Assembly (NCBI GenBank): GCA_002293145.1
Contig: DBCO01000013.1
Coordinates: 32,677-96,676, forward strand
DNA from: Akkermansiaceae bacterium UBA956
GTDB taxonomy: Bacteria; Verrucomicrobiota; Verrucomicrobiia; Verrucomicrobiales; Akkermansiaceae
DNA: 64,000 bases
Reading direction: 5' to 3'
This document shows, piece by piece, positions 27,188 to 35,949 of this stretch; position 1 is the first letter of the stretch; every line of letters begins with the position of its first letter. Below the pieces are notes generated by a model, which saw only the letters and a list, made by a program, of their open reading frames with translations, had not been told where the DNA came from and made no database searches. The position numbers and the translations under genes were made by a program.

Positions 27188-27811
27188 ATGAACCAAGACT
27201 ACACTCTTCACATCTACACTGGTGGCCTTGTCGAAACCAATGGCTACCTGCTCGCTTTCAACGATGGAACGAACATTCTCATCGACGCCCCCGAAGGTGT
27301 CAGCTCATGGCTTCAGAAAAAAAATCTCAAGCCTAGCCACTTGCTGCTGACTCATCAGCACTACGATCACGTTATGGATGCCGCAGCTGTGCAGGCACTC
27401 GGAGTTCCGGTTTACGCCCACTCACCCTACTCGACCTTTCTCACGCTCGAGACCATGGCGCGCGCTTGGGGTATGCCACAAGTTTCGGCCTATCAGATCG
27501 ATCACCTCCTTGCCGAGCAAACTTCACTCACCTTCGGGTCGCAAAAATTTTCCCTCGCCCACGTACCAGGCCATTCTCCTGATTCCGTGACATTTTACCA
27601 CGAATCTTCAGGCCAGCTGTTTTCGGGCGATACTTTATTTCAGCAATCCATCGGTCGAGCCGATCTCCCCGGCCACGGAGATCCACGCCTCCTCATCGCC
27701 GGCATCCGCCAAAAACTTCTCACCCTGCCCGTCGCAACCACCGTTTACCCCGGCCACGGATCATCCACCACCATCCAAGCCGAAATACAACGCAATCCGT
27801 ATCTTCGCTAA
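27188..27811 (+). CDS. Metallo-beta-lactamase-fold hydrolase (glyoxalase II-like)
   Basis: A 207-residue MBL-fold hydrolase of the glyoxalase-II/YcbL class. The metal-binding motif THQHYDHVMD (HxHxDH) is near residues 55-64, with further ligands in VPGHSPDSV and FSGDTLF, and a terminal VYPGHG. It may hydrolyse thioesters such as hydroxyacyl-glutathione or other acyl thiols; substrate is undefined. It follows the gap terminator and is convergent with the DUF2752 gene. Confidence 0.85.
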   Translation: MNQDYTLHIYTGGLVETNGYLLAFNDGTNILIDAPEGVSSWLQKKNLKPSHLLLTHQHYDHVMDAAAVQALGVPVYAHSPYSTFLTLETMARAWGMPQVSAYQIDHLLAEQTSLTFGSQKFSLAHVPGHSPDSVTFYHESSGQLFSGDTLFQQSIGRADLPGHGDPRLLIAGIRQKLLTLPVATTVYPGHGSSTTIQAEIQRNPYLR

Positions 27812-27821
27812 GATTTCCGAT

Positions 27822-28241
27822 CTAACGAAACGGTGCAAGCAAAGTAAACGGCCAAAGTGGCACATTGCGCAACACCCAAAATCCTAAAATGCCCCAAACG
27901 ATCGCCCAAGCATATTTCGGTGCGAGTATTGTTTGCGGCACGCTGCCAAGTTTCCACTCCAGCACGATTTGGCGCAGGAAAAAAATGCCGAACCCCATGA
28001 AAATGGCAATCACCAAGGCATTCATCTGCAAAGCATCTACGATTCGGCCTTGCGCCAACATCATCATGCATCGCCGCCCACCGCAACCAGGGCAGTGCAA
28101 TCCCGTGAATTTATAAAACACACACGGTGGCATCAACCCGAGTAGTTTCGACTGCAACAAAAATGCCGCAATAGCCGCTAAGAACACCAAACTTCCCAGC
28201 AAAGTCCATGGCCGCGACATCACTAGACGCACTTCATTCAT
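27822..28241 (-). CDS. DUF2752 membrane protein
   Basis: A 139-residue inner-membrane protein with three or so hydrophobic helices (about residues 15-35, 75-95, 110-130). It carries the DUF2752 signature FTGLHCPGCGGRR, a cysteine/glycine motif between helices. The ATG at 28241 shares its A with the TGA of the preceding small gene (TGATG), indicating coupling. The function is unknown; DUF2752 genes are often found with small TM proteins, as here. Confidence 0.8.
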   Translation of the reverse strand: MNEVRLVMSRPWTLLGSLVFLAAIAAFLLQSKLLGLMPPCVFYKFTGLHCPGCGGRRCMMMLAQGRIVDALQMNALVIAIFMGFGIFFLRQIVLEWKLGSVPQTILAPKYAWAIVWGILGFWVLRNVPLWPFTLLAPFR

Positions 28242-28432
28242 CACTTCGGTTGCGCTTGCTCAAAAAGCTTCCTATGATGTTCTATCATCAATTCAGGATG
28301 CACCTGCAAATACAGGCTCAACCCACCAATAACCAAGGGAAAAATAACGCTAAGGTACCCGAGGACCAACATCGCCTGCGCACTAGCTTCATTCACCAGA
28401 CCGAGCTGCTTGCCATTTTTTTGTAATACCAT
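28241..28432 (-). CDS. Small single-helix membrane protein, unknown function
   Basis: A 63-residue protein from the ATG at 28432 with one or two hydrophobic segments (MLVLGYLSVIFPLVIGGLSL, about residues 21-40) and a charged C-terminal tail. The frame is open upstream to 28510, but that part overlaps the neighbouring gene and lacks a good start. Overlap with the DUF2752 gene (TGATG) and 43-bp spacing from the GYF_2/DUF4190 gene support its reality and an operon. I do not recognise the family. Confidence 0.6.
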   Translation of the reverse strand: MVLQKNGKQLGLVNEASAQAMLVLGYLSVIFPLVIGGLSLYLQVHPELMIEHHRKLFEQAQPK

Positions 28433-28475
28433 TGCATTGTGTGTAAATTGAATTGAGTTAGACCTAGCAGCTATT

Positions 28476-28943
28476 TTAAAATTTGCTGTAAAAGTAGACA
28501 ATAAAACCAATCGTAGCCAATTGGAAAAGAATCCCTAAATAGCCAGTGATCAATCCAGCAATTGCCATGGCACGACCCGCAACGGGAAACTCAGACTCCC
28601 GAATCCGCTTCAGAGCCATGTGCCCGCAAATCACCGCCGGGACCGCGGCCACTGCATTGACATAGCACAGGATCAAGCTCACAATACCACAAACCATACT
28701 CGCAATCGCAAGACCTGAATTCGGCACAGGCATTTGCATCTGCGGCACAAAACTCGATGGCCCCAAGCTCATGGGCTGGACTTGTTGCAATGCGAGAGAT
28801 GAATAAGGTTGCCAGTTGCTCATGCCCTCGCGCCAAACCAAGGTCTGCGAGGTAATGCGACCTTGAGCGATCAATGCTTGCAACGCATGATCATCTACCG
28901 GGCCAAGTTGCCCGCCATTTTCTCCGTAGTACCAGTCAGACAT
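28476..28943 (-). CDS. GYF_2 (DUF4339) plus DUF4190 membrane protein
   Basis: A 155-residue protein from the ATG at 28943 (an upstream Met at 28961 is less likely). The N-terminal GYF_2-like domain (about residues 1-50) reads WYYGENGGQLGPV and TLVWREGMSNWQPY, the aromatic/Gly-Pro pattern of this domain. The C-terminal half is a two-helix DUF4190 region (SGLAIASMVCGIVSLILCYV, then ICGHMALKRI and a second helix). It is predicted to sit in the membrane, with the GYF domain binding a partner. It heads a three-gene set with a small TM protein and DUF2752. Confidence 0.75.
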   Translation of the reverse strand: MSDWYYGENGGQLGPVDDHALQALIAQGRITSQTLVWREGMSNWQPYSSLALQQVQPMSLGPSSFVPQMQMPVPNSGLAIASMVCGIVSLILCYVNAVAAVPAVICGHMALKRIRESEFPVAGRAMAIAGLITGYLGILFQLATIGFIVYFYSKF

Positions 28944-29047
28944 AAATTTTTCCGACGACACGTTTTTCCTGTCGGATGATATACATTAAAAGACCACAGC
29001 CCACTTGACAATCACAATATGATGAACGAGCAACACTTGCTGCTATT

Positions 29048-30268
29048 TTACATCATCGCCCTAAAGCACAGCCACAATCCATAACCAAGAACCGCAAAGC
29101 AAGCTGCGGCCGCTATTTTATCAGAGAGAGATGCACTAGGGCGCATGGCGCTTTCGGAACGAGGAAAGACGATCAACGCGTAGAGCATCCCGGCAAGTAA
29201 TCCACCAGCGTGTGCCGCATTGTCTATAAAGCGAATCCCCACCAACCCGATCACCCCAGTTGCGATCAGCGCGAAAAGCAATCTTCGGCGTGATGACCTC
29301 GGCACCAGCCGAGCATGTCGCCACTCAAACACTAACAGAAAACCCAACATCCCCATGATGCCGCCCGATGCACCCAGGGCGTATTGCGGTTCAGCCCCTG
29401 GCGGAACTTCTGCTAACGAAAACAACAAGCTCGCCTCGCCGCCAAGCCATGCGGAAAACACAAAAACCATCACCACATGCGGCCAACGCGCAAGAGCTTC
29501 AATGCGTTTTCCCAAATACAACAAACCCAGCGCATTCATGAAAAAATGCGCCGCATGACCATGCAGCAACGGCGCAGTGAGTAATCGCCAACGTTCCGCA
29601 TCGCCTAACATCAAGGCCGCGGCTTTGGTCTTACCAGAGATGATTTGTAAAGCACCAGCAAAAGCAATGACCCCCATGAGCACCTTCGTTGCGTATATTT
29701 TTTGCCACTCCAACCATGTCTCGAATCGCGCCAACTCTGCTGCCTCGCGCATCGTCTCTACCGTCCATCCCTTTACCTCATGATAGCGCTTTCTGCTATC
29801 ATACCAAGGCGTGGCAAAAAACATCAACAACATCAAAAAGCCCATCACTGGAGCCATGCTATCCCATAACACCCGCAGCAAAACCAGCGGGGCTGCATCA
29901 GGTATCGCTTGGTAAATTTCCCAACCTGTGTAGACTTGAAAACCTACGAATAACAGCAATCCGAATTTTAATTGACCAGCCGCATGATCGAGTTGTCGCC
30001 GTGCAGCCACGCTGCGCGATTGCTTAAGGGCCTCATGCAAACTCGGAATCGCCTCGGGAACTTCGAGATTTGTCTGCCCAGGCGTCCACACTAGGCCAAT
30101 GGATTCATTGACGTCATCCCGCAGCAATTGCACCAATTCCACTTCACTCGCCACAGCGGTCAGCCCATGCCAACGATGATTGTAGCCCCAGTTCGCATCT
30201 GGGGCGCTGGGAAACAATTCGGGCCGCGCCCAAATCGGTCGGCCCGTGTTATTTTCGCTAGGATTCAC
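29048..30268 (-). CDS. Rhomboid-family intramembrane serine protease
   Basis: A 406-residue multi-pass membrane protein. The catalytic serine lies in GASGGIMGMLGF and the catalytic histidine in NAAHAGGLLAGM, with HAAHFFMNALGLLYLG as the upstream helix, the rhomboid fingerprint. An additional N-terminal region (about 1-100) is soluble and unrelated to the protease core, followed by extra TM helices before the rhomboid domain. The start codon is GTG at 30268. It cleaves membrane proteins within the bilayer; substrates are unknown. It lies 24 bp downstream of secG. Confidence 0.88.
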   Translation of the reverse strand: MNPSENNTGRPIWARPELFPSAPDANWGYNHRWHGLTAVASEVELVQLLRDDVNESIGLVWTPGQTNLEVPEAIPSLHEALKQSRSVAARRQLDHAAGQLKFGLLLFVGFQVYTGWEIYQAIPDAAPLVLLRVLWDSMAPVMGFLMLLMFFATPWYDSRKRYHEVKGWTVETMREAAELARFETWLEWQKIYATKVLMGVIAFAGALQIISGKTKAAALMLGDAERWRLLTAPLLHGHAAHFFMNALGLLYLGKRIEALARWPHVVMVFVFSAWLGGEASLLFSLAEVPPGAEPQYALGASGGIMGMLGFLLVFEWRHARLVPRSSRRRLLFALIATGVIGLVGIRFIDNAAHAGGLLAGMLYALIVFPRSESAMRPSASLSDKIAAAACFAVLGYGLWLCFRAMM

Positions 30269-30292
30269 TCTGTGAGAGCGGCGCTCGCGCGA

Positions 30293-30829
30293 TTATTTGT
30301 CTGTGGCAGCAGGAGGAGTTGCAGACTCCTTTGGCTGGGCTGCTTCTGGCTGGGCTGCTTCTGGCTGGGCTGCTTCTGGCTGGGCTGCTTCTGGCTGCAC
30401 AGCCTCAGGAGCTGCCGCATCCGCAGGCACGGACACTGGAGCTGTCGTCGCCGTGGTAGTCGTGGCTGTAGCCTCCAGTTCTTCGCTCAGCGATGTAGCA
30501 ACTGGAGTTTGCACTTCTTCGATCTCTGCCGCAGGCTCATCAGTCTTCGCTAGAGAATTGATTTTGCTCTTCCGCTGCATCAAGATCGCCAAAGTAAGGG
30601 TCAAAACGAAAAACAGCACCGCCATGTAAACAGTGCCTTTTTGTAAAACATTTGTCGTCCGCGCACCGAACAATTGATCAGTCGTGTTAGCACCAAATGC
30701 GGCGCCAAGGCCTTCTTGCTTAGGACGTTGCATCAACACCAGAAGGATCATAAACAAACAAACGAAAACGTAAATCACCAACAACGCCGTGATGCTGACA
30801 TTCAAATAGTTGATACCGAGAAGAGTCAT
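30293..30829 (-). CDS. secG: Preprotein translocase subunit SecG with long repetitive tail
   Basis: SecG subunit of the SecYEG translocon, 178 residues from the ATG at 30829. The core has two TM helices (about residues 8-29 and 60-80) joined by the conserved loop VLMQRPKQEGLGAAFG. After residue ~85 comes an unusual acidic/Ala/Pro-rich extension (about 90 residues) containing four copies of a 5-residue AQPEA unit. Upstream open frame to 30961 is not similar to SecG. Normal bacterial SecG is 70-110 residues, so the tail is an accessory. Confidence 0.88.
   Translation of the reverse strand: MTLLGINYLNVSITALLVIYVFVCLFMILLVLMQRPKQEGLGAAFGANTTDQLFGARTTNVLQKGTVYMAVLFFVLTLTLAILMQRKSKINSLAKTDEPAAEIEEVQTPVATSLSEELEATATTTTATTAPVSVPADAAAPEAVQPEAAQPEAAQPEAAQPEAAQPKESATPPAATDK
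30333..30392 (-). repeat. 15-bp tandem repeat in secG (4 exact copies)
   Basis: Four identical head-to-tail 15-bp units, GGCTGGGCTGCTTCT on the plus strand, each encoding AQPEA-type residues in the SecG tail, with a degenerate fifth unit. A unit length that is a multiple of three keeps the frame if copy number changes. Confidence 0.95.
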
Positions 30830-31028
30830 GAGCGCGGAAATATGCAGAGCAACACACAATTTGTAAAGGGAAGTTTTCGAGAAATTCCGCGAAAGTTCAT
30901 AAAACGCCCCTAAGAATGATTTTTGCAGAAATTTTTCCAATGAACTCATTTTATCAAACAAAAAATCTCACCAGCATCGCTAAAGCGTTGGATTTCCCAT
31001 CTGATTCAACCATTTATCAACCCGCACT

Positions 31029-31763
31029 ATGATCGAAGTAGAAAACCTGACCAAGCATTTTGGACCAAAGTACGCTGTCAAGGACCTGTCATTCACCGTC
31101 AAACCAGGCGAAGTGCTTGGATTTCTCGGTCCCAACGGCGCCGGCAAATCGACAACCATGCGCATGATCACCGGATTCATCACGCCCAGTTCCGGCGATG
31201 CCCGTGTATGCGGCCACTCCATCATCGATGCCCCCTACCTCGCCAAAGCGCAGATTGGCTACCTGCCCGAGTCCGCACCACTTTACAATGATATGACAGT
31301 CACCGGATTTCTTAATTTTTGTGCTGATATCCGCAACCTGAGCGGAGCTGCGAAAAAAAGTGCTGTAGAGAAAGCAATCGAGACTTGTTTTCTCGAAAGT
31401 GTCGCCAAGCAATCCATCGACACGCTCTCGAAAGGCTACCGCCACCGCACCTGCCTTGCCCAAGCTCTCCTTCACGATCCCGCCGTGCTCATTCTCGATG
31501 AACCCACCGACGGTCTTGACCCCAACCAAAAACACGAAGTCCGCCAATTGATCAAACGCCTCGGCGAGACCAAGACCATTTTGTTTTCTACCCACATCCT
31601 CGAAGAAGTCGATGCCTCCTGCACCCGCGCCGTCATCGTCGACCGCGGTGTGATTGTGGCCGATGGCACACCCGCTGAGCTCAAAAAACAAAGCCCCACA
31701 GGCTCACTCCACGATCTTTTCCGGACCCTAACCACTCACGATAGCGCCCATACTGCGGCCTAA
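31029..31763 (+). CDS. ABC transporter ATP-binding protein (GldA/NatA-like)
   Basis: A 244-residue ABC ATPase. Walker A FLGPNGAGKSTT (about residues 34-45), Q-loop region IGYLPESAPLYNDMTV, signature TLSKGYRHRTCLAQAL and Walker B AVLILDEPTDGLDP with the H-loop FSTHILEE are all present. It powers the ABC-2 type exporter encoded next to it (33-bp gap) and the auxiliary proteins downstream. The arrangement ATPase, permease, GldG-like, DUF4340 recalls Gld/NosY-type systems. Confidence 0.92.
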   Translation: MIEVENLTKHFGPKYAVKDLSFTVKPGEVLGFLGPNGAGKSTTMRMITGFITPSSGDARVCGHSIIDAPYLAKAQIGYLPESAPLYNDMTVTGFLNFCADIRNLSGAAKKSAVEKAIETCFLESVAKQSIDTLSKGYRHRTCLAQALLHDPAVLILDEPTDGLDPNQKHEVRQLIKRLGETKTILFSTHILEEVDASCTRAVIVDRGVIVADGTPAELKKQSPTGSLHDLFRTLTTHDSAHTAA

Positions 31764-31796
31764 TCCCCTTTTTAACCCAAACCAGTTCCTCATCAC

Positions 31797-32531
31797 ATGA
31801 AACACATTTGGACGATTCTCAAACGCGAACTCATTTCCTATTTCACGCAGCCTACGGCCTACGCGATCATTCTGATCTTCCTCGTCATATCATTGCTGTT
31901 CAATTTCACCTTCGGGTCCTTCATCCTCGCCGGTGATGCCAATCTTGAATGGTCCTTCCTTTTCTGGCACCCATGGCTCTACATGCTTCTGGCACCTGCC
32001 GTTGGCATGAAGCTATGGGCCGATGAACAACGCAACGGCACTCTCGAACTCCTTGGCACTTTCCCGATTCCGCCGTGGACCGCCATCATCGGTAAATACC
32101 TAGCAGCCGCCTTCGTTTGGCTCGTGGCCCTCGTCCTTACCTTCCCCATCATCATCACCGTCAATTACCTCGGCGAGCCTGATAATTGGCGCATCTTCTC
32201 CGGCTACCTCGGCTCCTACCTCACCTGCTGCGTCTTTCTCGCCATCACGATGTTGGTCAGCGCCTGCACCCGCGACCAAGTCGTATGCTTGATTGTCTCT
32301 GTCGCCATCTGCGTCATGATGGTACTATGCGGCTACGAAGCTTTCACCCGCGAACTCGCGAAATTCCGCATCGACTTCCTCGTCGAGGCCCTCACCTCGC
32401 TTGGCGTCTGGGATCACTTCCGCTCTCTAACACGCGGCTTATTCCGATTCCAAGACATGGTCTGGTTCAGCTCCATCATCATCACCTGCCTGCTCGGCAC
32501 CTCCGCCATCCTCTCAGCCAAGCGAGCCTAA
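31797..32531 (+). CDS. ABC-2 type permease (GldF-like)
   Basis: A 244-residue membrane protein of the ABC-2 family, with about six TM helices (for example YAIILIFLVISLLFNFTF, LAAAFVWLVALVLTFPIIIT, CVFLAITMLVSA). The motif WADEQRNGTLELLGTFPIPPW is the conserved cytoplasmic segment of GldF/NosY-type permeases. It is paired with the upstream ATPase and the GldG-like auxiliary protein. The exported substrate is unknown. Confidence 0.9.
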   Translation: MKHIWTILKRELISYFTQPTAYAIILIFLVISLLFNFTFGSFILAGDANLEWSFLFWHPWLYMLLAPAVGMKLWADEQRNGTLELLGTFPIPPWTAIIGKYLAAAFVWLVALVLTFPIIITVNYLGEPDNWRIFSGYLGSYLTCCVFLAITMLVSACTRDQVVCLIVSVAICVMMVLCGYEAFTRELAKFRIDFLVEALTSLGVWDHFRSLTRGLFRFQDMVWFSSIIITCLLGTSAILSAKRA

Positions 32532-32575
32532 TTGTTTTAGTAACCTCTTTTTTTCTCTTCAACCAACCAATTCTC

Positions 32576-34528
32576 ATGCATCATCCCAAAACCACTCATC
32601 CCGTCGTGCGTGCAGCCTTTGGCATCGCCGCGCTTGTGTTGATCGCGTTCCTCGCCAACTGGCTTATCTCTCTCACCTCCTTTGGCACCAAAGGCGCTGA
32701 CTTCACCGAGGATCGCGTTCACACGCTATCAAAGGGCTCCAAAACCATCTTGGAAAAACTCGATGCCCCCGTCACAATCCGCTACTATGCTTCGCGCAAA
32801 AATGAAGCACTACCACGCGAGACCAAGCTGTTCATTCGCCGCATCGATGACATCCTGAAAGAGTATGCAAACCTTGCTCCCGAGGGTAAATTGCGCGTCG
32901 AAAACCTCGATCCACAGCCCGATACCGACGCCGAAGACTCCGCCAATCTCGATGGCATCCAGACGCAAAACATCAATCAATACGAAAACGTCTCGCTTGG
33001 ACTAGCCATCTCTTGCCTTGAGCAAAATAGCCGCATCAATATTGATCCCTTCGATGTGCAATCGCTCGATGAACAGGAGACCATGTTTGAATACACCCTT
33101 TCACGAGCCATTGGCGAGGTGATAGCAGTAGAAAAACCCATCATCGGCGTCATGTCTGCCCTCCCTCTCAAAGGCGGCCCCGCACAAATGCCTGGCCAAC
33201 CACCCCAACAAGGCTGGGTCATTTATCAGCAGCTCGGACAAGTATTCAAAGTCAAGGACATCGAGCTCACCGCCACCGAGATCCCTAGTGATATCAAAGT
33301 GCTACTCCTTATCCACCCCGCTGGTATTGCTCCCGAGACCGAATTTTTGATTGATCAATTCCTGCTCAAAGGAGGCACACTCATCGCCGCGCTCGATGCC
33401 TATTCATTCGATGCCGCAGCTACCGCGCAAGGCAACCCGATGATGGGCATGGGCGGCGGCGGTATTCCCACATCCTCCACACTCCCAACTCTTCTCCCGG
33501 CATGGAATATCAGCTTTGAGAGCAGCCAAACCCTAGCCGATGCAAAATACCGTACGATCCTCCAAGGCAATCGCCCAGGTTACTCAGCACTCAGCCTGCC
33601 CAAGGAAGCCATGCCTGACAAAGACGACGTCATTACCAAAAATCTTAACGACCTCTTCTTCATCCTTCCAGGAGCCATTACCAATCAAGGCAACAACGGC
33701 CTCGCTTCCTCTACACTTGTAAAGTCCTCCGTACAAGCTGGACTGACCGACTCAATGGCAGCCTCTCAATTCAGCCCCAATGTCACCTTTGAAAACCGCC
33801 GCGCCTATGACCTCGTTCTTCGTCTGAGCGGTAAATTCAAAACCGCATTCCCCAATGGCAAACCAGGCGAAACTCCGCCCGACGATGAGGCAAATGCCGA
33901 GAAAAAAGATGACAAGGCCGACGAGAAAAAAGAAGCAGCACCCGCAAAACCTGCATGGCTCAAGGAAGGTATCTCTGACTCCAATGTCTTCATCATTGCC
34001 GATACCGATGCATTCTCAAACCAAGGTGCCTATCGCATTCAAAACATGGGCGGCATGCAAGCTGCAATGCCCTACAACGGTAACTCCGTGCTCCTGCTCA
34101 ACATCATTGACCAAGCCGCCTCCTCTGCCGACCTCATCGGGGCCCGCAGTCGTGCCTCCATTCGCCGTCCATTCACCCTCATCCGTGAAATGGAAGCCAA
34201 CGCCGAGAACGCCATGCAAGACAAGCAAAAGGAACTACAGAGCAAACTCAAAGCCGCACAAGATCGCCTCACCGAGTTGACCCAATCACGCGATTCCTCC
34301 AAAGACTTGCGCCTTTCCACCGCACAAGAAGACGAGGAAAAACAATTCCGCGCTGAAGTCACCGACGCCAACAAGCAAATCCGCGAGCTATACAAAGACC
34401 TCAAACGCGAGAAAGACAAGCTTTCCGCCCGCATCATCGGACTCAACCTCGGAGTCGTACCCGGCTTAGTTCTGTTGGCCGGCATCGGGATCGCCTTATT
34501 CCGTCGTCTATCCGCCCGCGCTCGCTAA
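32576..34528 (+). CDS. GldG-like ABC transporter auxiliary protein
   Basis: A 650-residue protein with an N-terminal TM anchor (AAFGIAALVLIAFLANWL), a large extracytoplasmic domain and a C-terminal TM helix (LVLLAGIGIALFRR). It belongs to the GldG/ABC_transp_aux type: DRVHTLSKGSKTILEKLDAPVTIRYY at the start and TEFLIDQFLLKGGTLIAALD in the middle are typical. A Lys/Glu-rich linker (about residues 440-470) and a coiled coil before the last TM (about 555-620) are visible. The start at 32576 is chosen; the same frame is open for 390 bp upstream, but there it is out-of-frame permease sequence. Confidence 0.85.
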   Translation: MHHPKTTHPVVRAAFGIAALVLIAFLANWLISLTSFGTKGADFTEDRVHTLSKGSKTILEKLDAPVTIRYYASRKNEALPRETKLFIRRIDDILKEYANLAPEGKLRVENLDPQPDTDAEDSANLDGIQTQNINQYENVSLGLAISCLEQNSRINIDPFDVQSLDEQETMFEYTLSRAIGEVIAVEKPIIGVMSALPLKGGPAQMPGQPPQQGWVIYQQLGQVFKVKDIELTATEIPSDIKVLLLIHPAGIAPETEFLIDQFLLKGGTLIAALDAYSFDAAATAQGNPMMGMGGGGIPTSSTLPTLLPAWNISFESSQTLADAKYRTILQGNRPGYSALSLPKEAMPDKDDVITKNLNDLFFILPGAITNQGNNGLASSTLVKSSVQAGLTDSMAASQFSPNVTFENRRAYDLVLRLSGKFKTAFPNGKPGETPPDDEANAEKKDDKADEKKEAAPAKPAWLKEGISDSNVFIIADTDAFSNQGAYRIQNMGGMQAAMPYNGNSVLLLNIIDQAASSADLIGARSRASIRRPFTLIREMEANAENAMQDKQKELQSKLKAAQDRLTELTQSRDSSKDLRLSTAQEDEEKQFRAEVTDANKQIRELYKDLKREKDKLSARIIGLNLGVVPGLVLLAGIGIALFRRLSARAR

Positions 34529-34566
34529 TCATCCATTTTCCCACATTTCCCAACCAATACAAGATT

Positions 34567-35829
34567 ATGTCGAAAAAATCAGTCATCATCCTCTGGGTCA
34601 TCGCACTCGTTCTAGGCATTAGTGTGACCACGCTCAAGCTCCGTGCTCCTGTCTCCGGCAAAGCGAATACTGAGCGCAGCCGCGGTCAGACTTTGCTCGA
34701 TTCATTCCCCGCCGATCAAGTTGCCAGCATCCAACTCAAGGGCTTCGAAAAATCCGTCACCCTCACGAAAAAAGAATCCGGCTGGGTTGTCGCTGAGCGC
34801 GGCGATTATCCCGCCAACGTCAGCACCATCAACAACCTGCTGCGTACCATTGAGCAGGTGAAAGTCAACAATGCCATCGAAGCAGGCCCCAGTTACGGCA
34901 AACGCTTCGGCATCGACCTCTCCGCCACTAGCCAAGAAAAACACGGCACCCAACTGAACTTCTCGAATGCCGCGAACAAAAACATCGCCATATTATTCCT
35001 CGGTAAGGACTCAGATAGCGGTGGCCGCTACATCCAAAACGAAGCCGATAACTCAGGCATCTACGTCACCAGCGAGAGCTTCCCCACCGCATCGGTCAAC
35101 CCCAAGGATTGGCTCGATACCACATTCTTCAACATCGAGAAAATCAAATCCATCACCATCAGTCCCACAGGCCAAGCCGATGCCATCGACTGGAAACTGA
35201 CCCGCGCCGATGAAAATGCCGAGTTCACGTTAGACGGTGCCAAGCCTAACGAAACACTCGATACCGCCATCACCGCTCCGCTCAAGACCATACTCGCGGG
35301 AGCCAACTTTCAAGATGTCGCCAGCGGCACTGATGTTACCACCATCGAAAAAGCAGCAGACCGCCGCGTAGCCACCATTGCGACCATCGATGGCTTCACC
35401 TACACCATCACACTCGTTGCCAAGCCAGCTGTGAAAGTTCCCGATGCCCTCGCCAAGCCCGAAGAAGCACCGCCTACTGCCGAAGAAGAAGCCTATCATC
35501 TGAGCGTCAAAGTTGTAGCCAATTTCCCGAAAGAACGCGTCAAAGCAGCTGATGAAAAACCTGAAGACGCCAAGAGCAAAGACGAGGCATTTAAAGCCAC
35601 TCAGAAAACCTTGCAGGAAAAACTTCAAAAGGAACAAGCCCTACAAACGCGAGTTTACGAAGTGGCAAAGTACACCGTCGATGCCCTCCTCAAAGGTCGT
35701 GCTGAATTGCTCAGCAAACCAGCCGATGCCGCCGCGGCCAATACTCAGCCATCGTTTCCAGGCCAGCCAACCATTCAAACGAGCCAACCAGTGCAAGCCG
35801 TGACGCCGCCAGTTTCGATTGGTGAATGA
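34567..35829 (+). CDS. DUF4340 domain membrane-anchored protein
   Basis: A 420-residue protein with one N-terminal TM helix (SVIILWVIALVLGISVTT) and a large periplasmic DUF4340 region, seen as IQLKGFEKSVTLTKKESGWVVAERGDYPAN and NLLRTIEQVKV. The C-terminus is Pro/Gln-rich. DUF4340 genes frequently follow GldG-like genes, so this is likely the last component of the ABC export unit. It is followed by a rho-independent terminator. Confidence 0.8.
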   Translation: MSKKSVIILWVIALVLGISVTTLKLRAPVSGKANTERSRGQTLLDSFPADQVASIQLKGFEKSVTLTKKESGWVVAERGDYPANVSTINNLLRTIEQVKVNNAIEAGPSYGKRFGIDLSATSQEKHGTQLNFSNAANKNIAILFLGKDSDSGGRYIQNEADNSGIYVTSESFPTASVNPKDWLDTTFFNIEKIKSITISPTGQADAIDWKLTRADENAEFTLDGAKPNETLDTAITAPLKTILAGANFQDVASGTDVTTIEKAADRRVATIATIDGFTYTITLVAKPAVKVPDALAKPEEAPPTAEEEAYHLSVKVVANFPKERVKAADEKPEDAKSKDEAFKATQKTLQEKLQKEQALQTRVYEVAKYTVDALLKGRAELLSKPADAAAANTQPSFPGQPTIQTSQPVQAVTPPVSIGE

Positions 35830-35845
35830 TACCACCACCACCACA

Positions 35846-35878
35846 TCCCCGCTCGGTTCACTCCGGCGGGGATTTTTC
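35846..35878 (+). terminator. Rho-independent terminator after the ABC operon
   Basis: Stem TCCCCGC (35846-35852) with GCGGGGA (35866-35872), extended by an inner CGG/CCG pair, followed by TTTTTCTT. It lies about 17 bp after the DUF4340 stop. Confidence 0.75.
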
Positions 35879-35949
35879 TTGATCCAACATCCATCATTTC
35901 CATCCTTGCTACAACTACGTCCCTGCTCTAGTATCCCGCACCTCATTTC

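Noticed and set aside
30830..30961. 44-residue N-terminal extension of SecG
   Set aside because: Normal SecG begins at the TM helix after the ATG at 30829; the extension has no conserved features and lies in the gap shared with the ABC operon promoter region.
32186..32575. Upstream in-frame extension of the GldG-like protein
   Set aside because: This 130-codon stretch is out-of-frame sequence of the ABC permease gene, rich in Arg/His/Leu, and the GldG-like N-terminus only begins at the ATG at 32576.
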